NCBI GenBank assembly: GCA_015709675.1
Contig: CP054182.1
Span: 1,219,448 to 1,283,447, forward strand
Length of the DNA: 64,000 nucleotides
DNA from: Ignavibacteriales bacterium
GTDB taxonomy: Bacteria > Bacteroidota > Ignavibacteria > Ignavibacteriales > Ignavibacteriaceae
Direction of reading: 5' to 3'
Shown here one piece after another: positions 1 through 8,640 of the stretch. The translations under genes were made by a program, and so were the position numbers. Position 1 is the stretch's first letter. Each line of letters starts with the position of its first letter. The notes beneath the pieces were generated by a model that saw nothing but the letters and a program-made list of their open reading frames with translations, had not been told where the DNA came from and made no database searches.

Positions 1-2
1 GT

Positions 3-1040
3 ATTCAGCTTGTTAACAAGCTTGCCCGTTTTAATAACCGGCGTTTTTATAAAATCAGCTCTGTTAAGAGTGCTGAAATATCCCTTGCCACCTATGTTGC
101 CAAACGGAAGAAATTCTTTCCGGATGACTATTCCCTTGTTGTATATATCGGTAAGGAATACAGCAAGCTGATTTTTCTCTATGGAAGAAAAATCAAGCAT
201 ATCGGCTCAACGCTTGATATCGGAACAACAAATCTGCATACCTACGATGTGTATTTTTCCAAGATACTGCTCGAAATGGAAAACGGCGCGGTGCCGAATC
301 TTGATAATATCATCGTCTGCGGTGAGGATGTTTCTGAGAACCTGGTGCTCTCCTTTTACGGTACCTTCCCTGAAATCAATGTCAGCCGGCTTGAATTTGA
401 TGATGTTGATATATCAGGCCTTTCAGAAACAGACATAGAAAAAGTTTCCTCATTCAGCGTACCCATAGCGGCGATGAGTGAAATACATGAAGAACTGATA
501 AAGAAAACCCCGGGAATCAATCTGATTCCGAACTGGGTAGTGGAAGAACAAAAACTGTTGCAGTTTGCCTGGCATGGGTATCTGATGCTTCCTCTGCTGG
601 TTCTGGTTCCCATTTTTATAACGCTGCAGATACTCACAGGGAGCACGGAGCTTAAGGGGATTGAGAATGAAATCAGGGTGAAAGAGCAGTTAAAGCAGCA
701 GAATCTTGAGATTGTTGCGCAGATAGAAGCTCTGGATGGCAGAATAAACAGTTTTGATCAGACACAGACCATCCTGGACTCAGTGAGCGTGGGGTCTGAG
801 GTCTGGGGCAGAACCCTGAACCGTTTCTCCTCACTCGGAATTGAGCGGAGAGGATTCTGGCTGAGCAAGATATCCATTGATGAAAAGAAGTTTATACAGG
901 CAGACGGATATTCGCTTAATACCGATATCCTGCCGCAGGTCACTGCACGCCTGGACTCCGCGACGCTGAAAAGTGTTTATTATGAACCGATACGGGAAAG
1001 CGATGCATACCGTTTTCAGATAACGCTCAGGGAACAATAG
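3..1040 (+). CDS. PilM-PilN fusion protein (5' partial), type IV pilus/T2SS-like assembly
   Basis: The frame is open from the window edge, so the N-terminus is missing. The first part (to about codon 165) resembles the C-terminal half of the actin-like cytoplasmic protein PilM: DIGTTNLH and, later, IIVCGEDVSENLVLSF. It continues without a stop into a PilN-like part that starts with the typical INLIPNW motif, followed by one membrane segment (LMLPLLVLVPIFITLQ) and a coiled-coil periplasmic stretch (ELKGIENEIRVKEQLKQQNL). PilM and PilN normally are separate proteins that bind each other on the inner membrane; here they appear fused. It is followed after 8 nt by a PilO/PilP-like gene and then a secretin, which supports the call. 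An internal ATG at 249 would cut the PilM part and is unlikely to be the true start. Confidence 0.75.
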   Translation: MQLVNKLARFNNRRFYKISSVKSAEISLATYVAKRKKFFPDDYSLVVYIGKEYSKLIFLYGRKIKHIGSTLDIGTTNLHTYDVYFSKILLEMENGAVPNLDNIIVCGEDVSENLVLSFYGTFPEINVSRLEFDDVDISGLSETDIEKVSSFSVPIAAMSEIHEELIKKTPGINLIPNWVVEEQKLLQFAWHGYLMLPLLVLVPIFITLQILTGSTELKGIENEIRVKEQLKQQNLEIVAQIEALDGRINSFDQTQTILDSVSVGSEVWGRTLNRFSSLGIERRGFWLSKISIDEKKFIQADGYSLNTDILPQVTARLDSATLKSVYYEPIRESDAYRFQITLREQ

Positions 1041-1048
1041 GCAGAGCG

Positions 1049-1930
1049 ATGGACAGAAAACTTAAAAATACACTCGCGCTTGCCGGTCTGGTAATACTGC
1101 TGGCAGCACTCGGCTTCGGATATATATATCTGTTTCAGCGTCCGGAAATAAAGGAGCGGACGGAAGTACTGAACCAGCTTAAAGCGCAGGAGTTTGATAC
1201 GGAATCGCTAAACCTGCAGCTTGCCGAAAGAACCGAACGCGCCCGCACGCTGGACTCAATACTTGCCGCAAGGAAGTTTAATATTCCCGTAAATATTACC
1301 ACGCTGCAGTTTTATGAATTCATGAATATGGCAACCAAGCTGATATCGCGTGATGCACGTGTTAATATCGAATATATTGAAACAATGCCTGAACGGGAAT
1401 TCTTCTTTCATAGATACAAAGTTGACGGCGTTGCATCGTATGCGGATCTTTATCAGCTCATCTATGCAATTGAACAGAGCAAAGAGCTGAAAAAGATACT
1501 TGAACCGGAATTTACCAACTATGTAGATCCGAATGTTGAAAGCACGCCCCGTTTTCTTGTGAATTTTTCCTTTTCCGTGAAGGTGTATTTTTCTGATAAT
1601 GACCGGTTTACTACTGTCGGTTACTCAGAAAATATGCTTAGAACCAGCATGCGGTATGATATATTCTCCCCTCTGATTGCAACCAGTGTGCCGCTTAATT
1701 CTGAAGGGCTGCTTGATGTGCAGGGAGCAAAACTGCTTGCTGTGGTTCCGGAGGGGATTTTTGTGGCGGATTCAAAAGGAGAAACCTATCTGCTGGCTGA
1801 AGGGGATAAAGTGTATCTGGGTTATCTGACAAAAATTAATTACGAACAAAACACCGCGAAGTTTATTCTGAATAAAGGGGGAATTGTTGAAAATCTGGTG
1901 CTTGTCCTTGAAAAAGAGAAACGGAAATAG
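1049..1930 (+). CDS. PilO-like inner-membrane protein with PilP-like C-terminal domain
   Basis: 293 residues. One N-terminal membrane helix (residues about 8-30, LALAGLVILLAALGFGYIYLF) is followed by a coiled coil (ERTEVLNQLKAQEFDTESLNLQ) and an alpha/beta region, the layout of PilO/GspM proteins that pair with PilN in the alignment subcomplex. The last 85 residues (VQGAKLLAVVPEGIFVADSKGETYLLAEGDKVYLGYLTKI) look like the beta-domain of PilP/GspC, which contacts the secretin; this part is an inference from motif style. The gene lies 8 nt after the PilM-PilN fusion and 13 nt before the secretin start, so the three are probably one operon. It is longer than a usual PilO (about 200 residues), consistent with fusion. 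Confidence 0.7.
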   Translation: MDRKLKNTLALAGLVILLAALGFGYIYLFQRPEIKERTEVLNQLKAQEFDTESLNLQLAERTERARTLDSILAARKFNIPVNITTLQFYEFMNMATKLISRDARVNIEYIETMPEREFFFHRYKVDGVASYADLYQLIYAIEQSKELKKILEPEFTNYVDPNVESTPRFLVNFSFSVKVYFSDNDRFTTVGYSENMLRTSMRYDIFSPLIATSVPLNSEGLLDVQGAKLLAVVPEGIFVADSKGETYLLAEGDKVYLGYLTKINYEQNTAKFILNKGGIVENLVLVLEKEKRK

Positions 1931-1943
1931 AGTGAGCTGCCTT

Positions 1944-3170
1944 ATGAAAACCATACAGAGTTTCCTCATCCTGCTTTTACTGCTGCATATACCCGCAATG
2001 GCACAACCGGGCATAGAAAAACAGTTAGGCGAATATGTGCCGCATGATGAAGTGGTATCCATGGCTTCATCACTTCCCTTCTCGAAGGCAATAGAACTGA
2101 TGAGCAAAATCAGCGAGAAGAAAACCGGCCGGCCGATTGTTACTACCTTTCAGCGTGAAGATCCCATTGGTCTTGATATCATTAATGTGCAGTATGAAAA
2201 AGCGCTGCTGATGATTGTTCAGTATGCGGGTCTTATACTTGAGTATAAGGAAGATGTTATCATCATCAGAAGAAAGGTAGATACTACCGAAGAAATAAAG
2301 CCTGAGGTATATGCAGGCGTTGATTCTCGTGAAATTAAAATATCGGCTATCTTTTTTGAAGCTGATGTAAATGAAACCCGTGAGCGGGGTATTAACTGGG
2401 AGCTGGCTCTCTCAGGCAAGGGATTCAATTTCGGAACGGGGGCAACCACGACCGGTCAGGTTATAACGGACGGCGGAAGCGTGACATCCGATTTTAAGAT
2501 TGGCACATCATCAGAGTTTGGCGCCGGAAGTTTATTCGGTGAAGCGATGACCCTATTCCGGTTTTTTGAATCTGAAAATATCGGAGAAATTATCGCAAGC
2601 CCGACCGTTACCGTCCGTAATAAACGGCTCGGGACTATACAGAGCGGGTCAGACTTTTCTATTAAGCAGCGTGATTTTGCCGGCAATGTAACCGATCAGT
2701 TTTTCTCGACCGGATCCATTATTAACGTTACGCCGTATATATACACTGAAGACGGTGTTGAGTATATGCTGCTTGACCTGACGGTTGAGCGAAGCTCAGG
2801 TTTTCCTTCAGAACTTTCCACGGAAATCCGCAAAACAAAGGTTACCACCCAGGTGCTGATGCTGGACGGTGAGTCAACGGTTATCGGGGGGTTGTATCTG
2901 AATGAAGAAAAAACCGTGCGTACGGGAATTCCCGTCCTGCGTGATCTTCCCTGGTGGGTGCTTGGTATCAGATACCTTACCGGAAGCGACCAGGTCAGCG
3001 TGATAAAAAAAGAGCTGGTTATTGTAATCAAGGCAGAGTTTGTGGCAACCCTGAAGGAGCGCCTTGCTATGCCTTCTGAGGACGGAATTGTGGACAAAGA
3101 GGTTGAGTCGCTGCGTGAGCGTATCCGGAAATCAAAAGAGAACTCGCTGAGAAACGAAAAAAAGGATTAA
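1944..3170 (+). CDS. Short PilQ/GspD-family secretin
   Basis: 408 residues from ATG 1944, chosen because it begins a clear signal peptide (MKTIQSFLILLLLLHIPAMAQ); the frame is open upstream but would bury it. After the signal there is an STN/N0-like domain (residues about 40-115), then the secretin core. The core holds VTVRNKRLGTIQSG and the diagnostic run GGLYLNEEKTVRTGIPVLRDLPWW near residues 315-340. Secretins form the outer-membrane pore of type IV pilus and type II secretion machines. At 408 residues this one is much shorter than PilQ (about 700) or GspD (about 650), with few or no extra N-domains. The C-terminus is a charged tail rich in K, R and E. Confidence 0.8.
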   Translation: MKTIQSFLILLLLLHIPAMAQPGIEKQLGEYVPHDEVVSMASSLPFSKAIELMSKISEKKTGRPIVTTFQREDPIGLDIINVQYEKALLMIVQYAGLILEYKEDVIIIRRKVDTTEEIKPEVYAGVDSREIKISAIFFEADVNETRERGINWELALSGKGFNFGTGATTTGQVITDGGSVTSDFKIGTSSEFGAGSLFGEAMTLFRFFESENIGEIIASPTVTVRNKRLGTIQSGSDFSIKQRDFAGNVTDQFFSTGSIINVTPYIYTEDGVEYMLLDLTVERSSGFPSELSTEIRKTKVTTQVLMLDGESTVIGGLYLNEEKTVRTGIPVLRDLPWWVLGIRYLTGSDQVSVIKKELVIVIKAEFVATLKERLAMPSEDGIVDKEVESLRERIRKSKENSLRNEKKD

Positions 3171-3173
3171 GTC

Positions 3174-3545
3174 TTGCAAAAAATCCTTATCGTTGACGAT
3201 GATGTTCAGCTCTGCGCTGCTCTTTCCGAAGAGTTTTATCACCGGGGGTATATAACATCCGCGGTATATACTGCTGATGACGCAATAGATCAGGTAAAGA
3301 GTTTTAATCCGGATATTATTTTCCTTGATCTGAAAATGCCCGGCAAAGGGGGATTCGATGTACTCAGGGCGCTGAACTCTTCGAGCAATTCCATCCCGAT
3401 TATTGTTCTGACAGCGTACGCGGATGTGCGAAGCGCCATTGACGCGGCAAAACTGGGGGCATCAGATTTCATCAGCAAGCCCTACAACTTTGAGGAACTG
3501 ATGAGTGCCGTAAACCGTCTGACCGGAACCAAATCGTTGTCATGA
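3174..3545 (+). CDS. Single-domain response regulator (CheY-like)
   Basis: 123 residues comprising only a receiver domain: acidic pocket IVDDD near the N-terminus, phosphoacceptor Asp in IIFLDLKMPG (about residue 53), Thr in IVLTAYAD and Lys in ISKPYNF. It has no output domain, so it probably passes phosphoryl groups or acts by protein binding. The start is TTG at 3174, 3 nt after the secretin stop; no ATG lies in frame before the first beta strand. The stop overlaps the ATG of the next gene (ATGA, 3542-3545), which predicts translational coupling to the hybrid kinase and a likely partner relationship. Confidence 0.85.
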   Translation: MQKILIVDDDVQLCAALSEEFYHRGYITSAVYTADDAIDQVKSFNPDIIFLDLKMPGKGGFDVLRALNSSSNSIPIIVLTAYADVRSAIDAAKLGASDFISKPYNFEELMSAVNRLTGTKSLS

Positions 3546-6286
3546 AAATTAACGTCAGGATAATCCTGATTAATTTCGTAATCGTAGCGTTTATCCTGAC
3601 CGGCGCGGGAATCACTTTTTATTCAATTATGATTACGGTACTGCGCAATCAGCAGACAGCGTCTCTGAACAGTGCTGTCGCGGACCTGAGCTTGATGCTT
3701 TCAGAACTGAATGAAGAAAACAACAGCTATTTTGATATATACAAGAAGGAACAGACGCTGCTAACGCCGGGGGATGATGAAGCGTTCAATTTTGTATTCA
3801 GACTTCACTCTACAGGGGATATTCATTCTCATGATGTTTTATACGTAAAAGGAATCCCTGTACCGGAAAAGACCTTTAACATCAGAGAATTTGCCGAAAA
3901 CAACTCCGCGCTGGTGATAAAGCTGAGCCGTAATCAGGACGGTCAGGAGTATCTTTACGGTTATCTTTTTACACAGCCGCTTCTGAACAGAATTGCAAAA
4001 AGAATAGGGGCGGATGTAGCCGTATTTGACAATAGTCTTGTAACAGCACTTTCCAATGAACTGGTCAATCAGCAGCATTACTATGTGCTGTCACAGTTAT
4101 TCAGACAGATTCAGCGTGAAAAGCCGGGAGTAATTCTTGGCGGCACACCGGAGTTTTCGTATATCCTGTCATCCCTTTATCAGGTTGGAAAGGATACGTA
4201 TTCAAATAAGACCATTGATCTGCTTGTTTTCTCCGGTATAGCCGAACTAAAAACACTGCAGGATAATCTGCAGGATATTCTGATACTGCTTGGCATAACG
4301 GGCGGTATTCTCTCGATCATTCTTACCATTATTTTTACTTCACGGCTCAGGCGGCAGATTATCCGTCTGAATGATATAACCAATATTACCCGCTCCGGTG
4401 ATTTCAGCAAAAGAATGATTGTGGAGACGGATGATGAACTCGGGCAGCTGGGCAATGCATTTAACGTGATGCTGGACGAACTTGAGAAAAAAGAACGGCA
4501 GAAGAATGAATATACCGATTTTATTACGCTCATTAACCGCAATCCCTCGCTTAAAGAAGTAGCCGATGCTGTCCTGAAAAACATAGTGAGAACCGGCGGA
4601 TTTTCTTCAGGAAGAATATGTATTGTTTCTTATGAACGTCTTCAGGTGATAGCTTTTTTTGGCGATATGGCGAAGGATATATCCCCCGAAGATGAAGAGA
4701 TCTTTAAGGAAGTGATCAGCACTAAAACTGATCTGCTCTTTTCGGTTAAACATGAGAACGGCAGTCCGGGGCATGAAGTAAGAGAGCAGTTTTTTATAAC
4801 TCCGGTGATTTACTCCCAGGAAGTAATAGCACTGATACATCTGGTAACGCTTTCGGAACTGGGGCAGGAAGCGCTCGATTATATGAATAAAATACGCGAG
4901 CAGCTTGCAGTGGGATTTATGAATGCAATCACGCTGAGCCGTCTGGAAGATCTGGTGCGCGAGCTGAGGATTCTGAATGAAGAGTATCAGATTCAGAACG
5001 AAATAGTTACAAAACAGAATCAGCGCCTGAAACATCTGCATGAGCAGTTAACAGAGAAAGCGGCCGAACTTACTATTCAAAAGAACAAAGCAGAAGAATC
5101 AACCCGGCTGAAGTCAAATTTTGTGGCAACTATCTCGCACGAACTGCGGACGCCGATGAACGCAATATTGGGACTGACCGAGCTGATTTTGAATGATCCC
5201 ACTCTCAGTTATAAGAACCGTGAGCGGCTGGAAGTTGCACTCAGAAGCGCGCGCCGTCTTATCACTCTGATTAACAGCATACTGGATATTTCCCGCATTG
5301 AATCAGGACGTATTGATATGAAGGTGGAGGAGTTTTCTGTGAAGGAATTTCTTGCCGAGCTTGATAACTCGGTAAGACCGCTCGCTGAAACAAAAAGACT
5401 CCCCTTCAGAATGGTTAATACAATTGACGATGAGTCTGAAAAAATGACAACCGACCGGCATAAACTGATGCAGGTAATGATAAATCTTTGCGGTAACGCC
5501 ATAAAATTTACGGAAAAGGGATTTGTTGAGCTCAGGGTCTTTTTAGCTTCACCCGAAGAAGTTATCTTTGAGGTTGAAGATACAGGAATTGGCATAAGTC
5601 CGGAAGAGCAGGAATATATTTTTGAAGAATTCCGGCAGGTTGACAGCTCTCTCAGCAGAAAGTATGAGGGAAGCGGACTTGGACTCTCTATTTCACATAA
5701 ATTTTCATTACTTCTTAAAGGAAAACTTACGCTTCAGAGTAAACCCGGCAGTGGAAGCACGTTTACTCTTACACTGCCCCGTCTCCTGAGCGGATTTCCT
5801 GTGGTTAGCCAGGCAGCGGCAGGCGCCGGAATGATATATACCGAAGAAAAAACGGGGGCTGATGGAAAAACAAAGACCGGCGGTGAAAGCAATGATGCGT
5901 ATCATGGCGGATACCTGGGTGAAATTCTGATTGTTGACGATGATCCCGATACACTTTTTACGCTGAACGAACTGGTTAAGAAAAGCGGATGCAGCACTCT
6001 TCTGGCAAAAAACGGAGAGGAATGCCTGGAGATTCTGGAATCAGCGCTGCCGGATATGATTCTGATGGATCTGATGATGCCGCGGATGGACGGTTTTGAG
6101 GCTGTAAGAAGAATTCGTGAGGACAAACGGTATGAACAGGTTCCGGTCATTGCTATAACAGCAAAAACCATTGATGATGACGGAGACGAACTGCTGAGGG
6201 CGGGCTTTACCGGATATATACGGAAACCCTTTGACGCGGCAGCACTGATTTCAAAAATTAAGAGAATATTTAAACCAAAAAAGTAA
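3542..6286 (+). CDS. Membrane hybrid sensor histidine kinase (HAMP-GAF-like-HisKA-HATPase-REC)
   Basis: 914 residues. Membrane segments near residues 9-32 and 243-266 bracket an extracytoplasmic sensor domain of about 210 residues. Then come a HAMP domain (SRLRRQIIRLNDITNITRSG), a GAF-like region (about 325-470), a coiled coil, HisKA with the phosphoacceptor His in ISHELRTPMNAI (about residue 532), HATPase with N-box NLCGNAIKFTEKG and G-boxes EDTGIGIS and GSGLGLSI, and a C-terminal receiver (IVDDDPD, ILMDLMMPRMDG, AITAK, RKPFD). It senses an unknown signal and autophosphorylates. The overlap with the upstream receiver and the 1-nt gap to the downstream receiver gene suggest a three-gene phosphorelay. 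Confidence 0.9.
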   Translation: MKINVRIILINFVIVAFILTGAGITFYSIMITVLRNQQTASLNSAVADLSLMLSELNEENNSYFDIYKKEQTLLTPGDDEAFNFVFRLHSTGDIHSHDVLYVKGIPVPEKTFNIREFAENNSALVIKLSRNQDGQEYLYGYLFTQPLLNRIAKRIGADVAVFDNSLVTALSNELVNQQHYYVLSQLFRQIQREKPGVILGGTPEFSYILSSLYQVGKDTYSNKTIDLLVFSGIAELKTLQDNLQDILILLGITGGILSIILTIIFTSRLRRQIIRLNDITNITRSGDFSKRMIVETDDELGQLGNAFNVMLDELEKKERQKNEYTDFITLINRNPSLKEVADAVLKNIVRTGGFSSGRICIVSYERLQVIAFFGDMAKDISPEDEEIFKEVISTKTDLLFSVKHENGSPGHEVREQFFITPVIYSQEVIALIHLVTLSELGQEALDYMNKIREQLAVGFMNAITLSRLEDLVRELRILNEEYQIQNEIVTKQNQRLKHLHEQLTEKAAELTIQKNKAEESTRLKSNFVATISHELRTPMNAILGLTELILNDPTLSYKNRERLEVALRSARRLITLINSILDISRIESGRIDMKVEEFSVKEFLAELDNSVRPLAETKRLPFRMVNTIDDESEKMTTDRHKLMQVMINLCGNAIKFTEKGFVELRVFLASPEEVIFEVEDTGIGISPEEQEYIFEEFRQVDSSLSRKYEGSGLGLSISHKFSLLLKGKLTLQSKPGSGSTFTLTLPRLLSGFPVVSQAAAGAGMIYTEEKTGADGKTKTGGESNDAYHGGYLGEILIVDDDPDTLFTLNELVKKSGCSTLLAKNGEECLEILESALPDMILMDLMMPRMDGFEAVRRIREDKRYEQVPVIAITAKTIDDDGDELLRAGFTGYIRKPFDAAALISKIKRIFKPKK

Positions 6287-6287
6287 C

Positions 6288-6962
6288 ATGAAAAAAATTC
6301 TGATAATTGACGACCAGCATGATAATGCGCTTATCCTTTTTGAACGCCTCACGCGGGAGGGGTTCAGAGTTCATATTGAGTATAACGGAAAAGACGGTAT
6401 TTCTTATGCCAATGCGGAAAATCCTGATCTGATCCTGCTTGATATAATGATGCCCGATATGAACGGACTTGAAGTCTGCCGGCATCTGAAAAATAACCCC
6501 AGGACTGCGTTTATTCCTATTATACTGGTTACCGCCAAGAATTCTCCCCAGGATACCGAAGAGGGCTTTAAGGCAGGCGCTTTTGATTATATAAAGAAGC
6601 CGTTTGATAAACTTGAATTGTTCGCGCGCGTGAAAAGCGCTATCAGGCACAGGGAAACACAGGAACTGCTTCTTGAAGCTGAAAAGGTTTCAACATACAT
6701 GGCGACGGTAGTTACCACAAATCATAAAATAAAGCAGCCGCTTACCCTCATCAATCTTGCAGGGACAGCCATTAAACGGGAACTAACCAAAGAGGAAATT
6801 ATCAGGGAAAACATCGCGAAGAAACTGGAAACCATTGAAGCTGCCGTGATGGATATTAAGGATGTGCTCGAACAGTTAAACCGGATTGAAAAGCCCCGCA
6901 TTTCCGAATACGTCCGCGATATCAAGATGATTGATCTTGAACCGGATGAACAGGAAGAATAA
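6288..6962 (+). CDS. Response regulator with C-terminal DHp-like domain and no kinase domain
   Basis: 224 residues. Residues 1-120 are a receiver domain (IIDDQHD, LILLDIMMPDMNG, LVTAKN, IKKPFDK). Residues about 135-205 are helical and contain TTNHKIKQPLTLI, which resembles the H-box of histidine-kinase dimerisation domains (HEIRNPLxxI), but no ATPase domain follows. Such REC-DHp proteins may act as phosphotransfer or anti-kinase modules; the function here is inferred. The gene starts 1 nt after the hybrid kinase stop, so it is almost certainly co-transcribed. It ends 1 nt from the stop of a convergent gene with no terminator between them. Confidence 0.75.
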   Translation: MKKILIIDDQHDNALILFERLTREGFRVHIEYNGKDGISYANAENPDLILLDIMMPDMNGLEVCRHLKNNPRTAFIPIILVTAKNSPQDTEEGFKAGAFDYIKKPFDKLELFARVKSAIRHRETQELLLEAEKVSTYMATVVTTNHKIKQPLTLINLAGTAIKRELTKEEIIRENIAKKLETIEAAVMDIKDVLEQLNRIEKPRISEYVRDIKMIDLEPDEQEE

Positions 6963-6963
6963 A

Positions 6964-8589
6964 TTAAAGCAGCTCTTTTATGGTAGCCAGCATGGTCTCA
7001 AAATCATACGGCTTATGAATAATTGAGCTGATGTTCAGGTTTTCCACCGGAAACTTATAACTGAATCCGGTACTTCCGGTAGAAAAGATAATAGGAATAG
7101 TATAGTTTAGCTGTCTAACCTGCGTTACGGTTTCAAGGCCGTTAAGCCCCGGCATATTGAAGTCTATGATCAGCAGATCAACTTTAATTTCATCTCTCAT
7201 TATGCGCAGGACCTCTTCTCCGGACTTAACCTTCAGAACGTAATAATCATGCGACTCAAGAAGTTCGCCAAGCAGATCACAGAGTTCCTCCTCATCATCA
7301 GCAATCAGAATAATGGGAGCAGAAGGAACTGCCTGTTTTCCCATCTTTACCATTGACGGAATATATATATCAAACCGGGTGCCGTGCCCGGGTTTGCTGC
7401 GCACTTCAATGTGCCCGTTGTGTCCTTTGATGATGCCGTAAACCACATATAAACCAAGCCCGCTGTTTTCTTCGCTCCCTTTAGTGGAAAAGAAGGGGTC
7501 AAAGATCTTTCCGAGATCCTGTTCGCTTATTCCTTTGCCGGTATCAGCAACGGAAAAATGGACATAATTTCCTTCCGTTAAAAACGGGAAGCGGACTGCA
7601 TTTACGGTATTCACCGTCAGGTTTTTTGCTTCTACTTCCAGAATTCCCTTATCACTCATCGCCTCACGGGCATTGATGCAGAGATTGAGGAGTACCTGAA
7701 AAAGCTGCGTGCTGTTGCCGTGAATAAGATCAGGTTTTTCATCAGCGGAGATGCGAAGATCAACTGAAGGGGGAAAACTGTCAGATATCATTCTTGAAAT
7801 CTCTTCTATCAGAAATTCAGGATGAACTATTTCCTTAAGTTTTCCTCCGCTCTTTCCGTATGAAAGGAGATTCTTTGTAAGGTCTTTTGCGCGGACTGCA
7901 CCGCGTTCAATGGTAGTAACAAGCCGGAGGATATCTTCCTGGTCTTTCGCTTTTCTCTTCAGAATGGCAACGCTTCCGAAGATGCTTGACAGTATATTGC
8001 TGATATCATGAGCAATACCGCCTGCAATCTTTCCTATGGTTTCAAGTTTCTGTTTTTGCGCGAGACGGTTTTCAAGATAACGGTGATGCTGGACTCCATG
8101 CAATGAACGGAGAAAAATTCCCGCGAGTGCACTGTGTCTTCCGGTATCAGAAAAATCAGGTTCAGTAAAAACTTCTGCGGCTCTTCCGAGAAGGATATAT
8201 CCGTAGCTGATATCGGCAAAAACAGCAGGAATGCAGGTTAATGATTCAGCCCCGAGCACTGCATGCAGATATCCGTAAACCGGGTGAAGTGAATCATTGA
8301 TGATAATTTTTCCCCCCTCCTTTAATGTCTCGCTTATAATGGTATCGTAGCAGCGTTCAAGTTCGTAATGTATGAGCGGATTGCGGCTCAGGTAATTAAG
8401 CGGATCATAGTGAGTGGTGAGAAATTCTCCCTGGCTGGTTTTTGTGCTCAGCATGGCAAAATCCGCCCCCGTTGCAAGCATTACATCCGCAAGAAGAGAC
8501 TCTGAAACTTTGTTAAAAGCATCCGGTTCAAAGAGTCCCGTGATAAGCTTTTCAAGCCGTTCAAGTTCTATGTTAAGTTCGTTATTCAT
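6964..8589 (-). CDS. Soluble hybrid histidine kinase (GAF-like, HisKA, HATPase, REC)
   Basis: 541 residues, no membrane segment. The N-terminal 160 residues look like a GAF-type sensor. HisKA carries the phosphoacceptor in GGIAHDISNILSS (about residue 196), the HATPase has NLCINAREAM and DTGKGIS plus NSGLGLYVV, and a receiver occupies the C-terminal 130 residues (LIADDEEELCD, LIIDFNMPGLNG, HKPYDF). This HD-type kinase architecture is common in NtrB-like partners. The gene begins 51 nt after the NtrC-type regulator on the same strand, so the two form a likely cognate pair. Confidence 0.88.
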   Translation of the reverse strand: MNNELNIELERLEKLITGLFEPDAFNKVSESLLADVMLATGADFAMLSTKTSQGEFLTTHYDPLNYLSRNPLIHYELERCYDTIISETLKEGGKIIINDSLHPVYGYLHAVLGAESLTCIPAVFADISYGYILLGRAAEVFTEPDFSDTGRHSALAGIFLRSLHGVQHHRYLENRLAQKQKLETIGKIAGGIAHDISNILSSIFGSVAILKRKAKDQEDILRLVTTIERGAVRAKDLTKNLLSYGKSGGKLKEIVHPEFLIEEISRMISDSFPPSVDLRISADEKPDLIHGNSTQLFQVLLNLCINAREAMSDKGILEVEAKNLTVNTVNAVRFPFLTEGNYVHFSVADTGKGISEQDLGKIFDPFFSTKGSEENSGLGLYVVYGIIKGHNGHIEVRSKPGHGTRFDIYIPSMVKMGKQAVPSAPIILIADDEEELCDLLGELLESHDYYVLKVKSGEEVLRIMRDEIKVDLLIIDFNMPGLNGLETVTQVRQLNYTIPIIFSTGSTGFSYKFPVENLNISSIIHKPYDFETMLATIKELL

Positions 8590-8640
8590 GATTCCCGTTC
8601 TTGTGTTCCGGTTAAGATCTCCGGAACGGTGACTGCTGTC

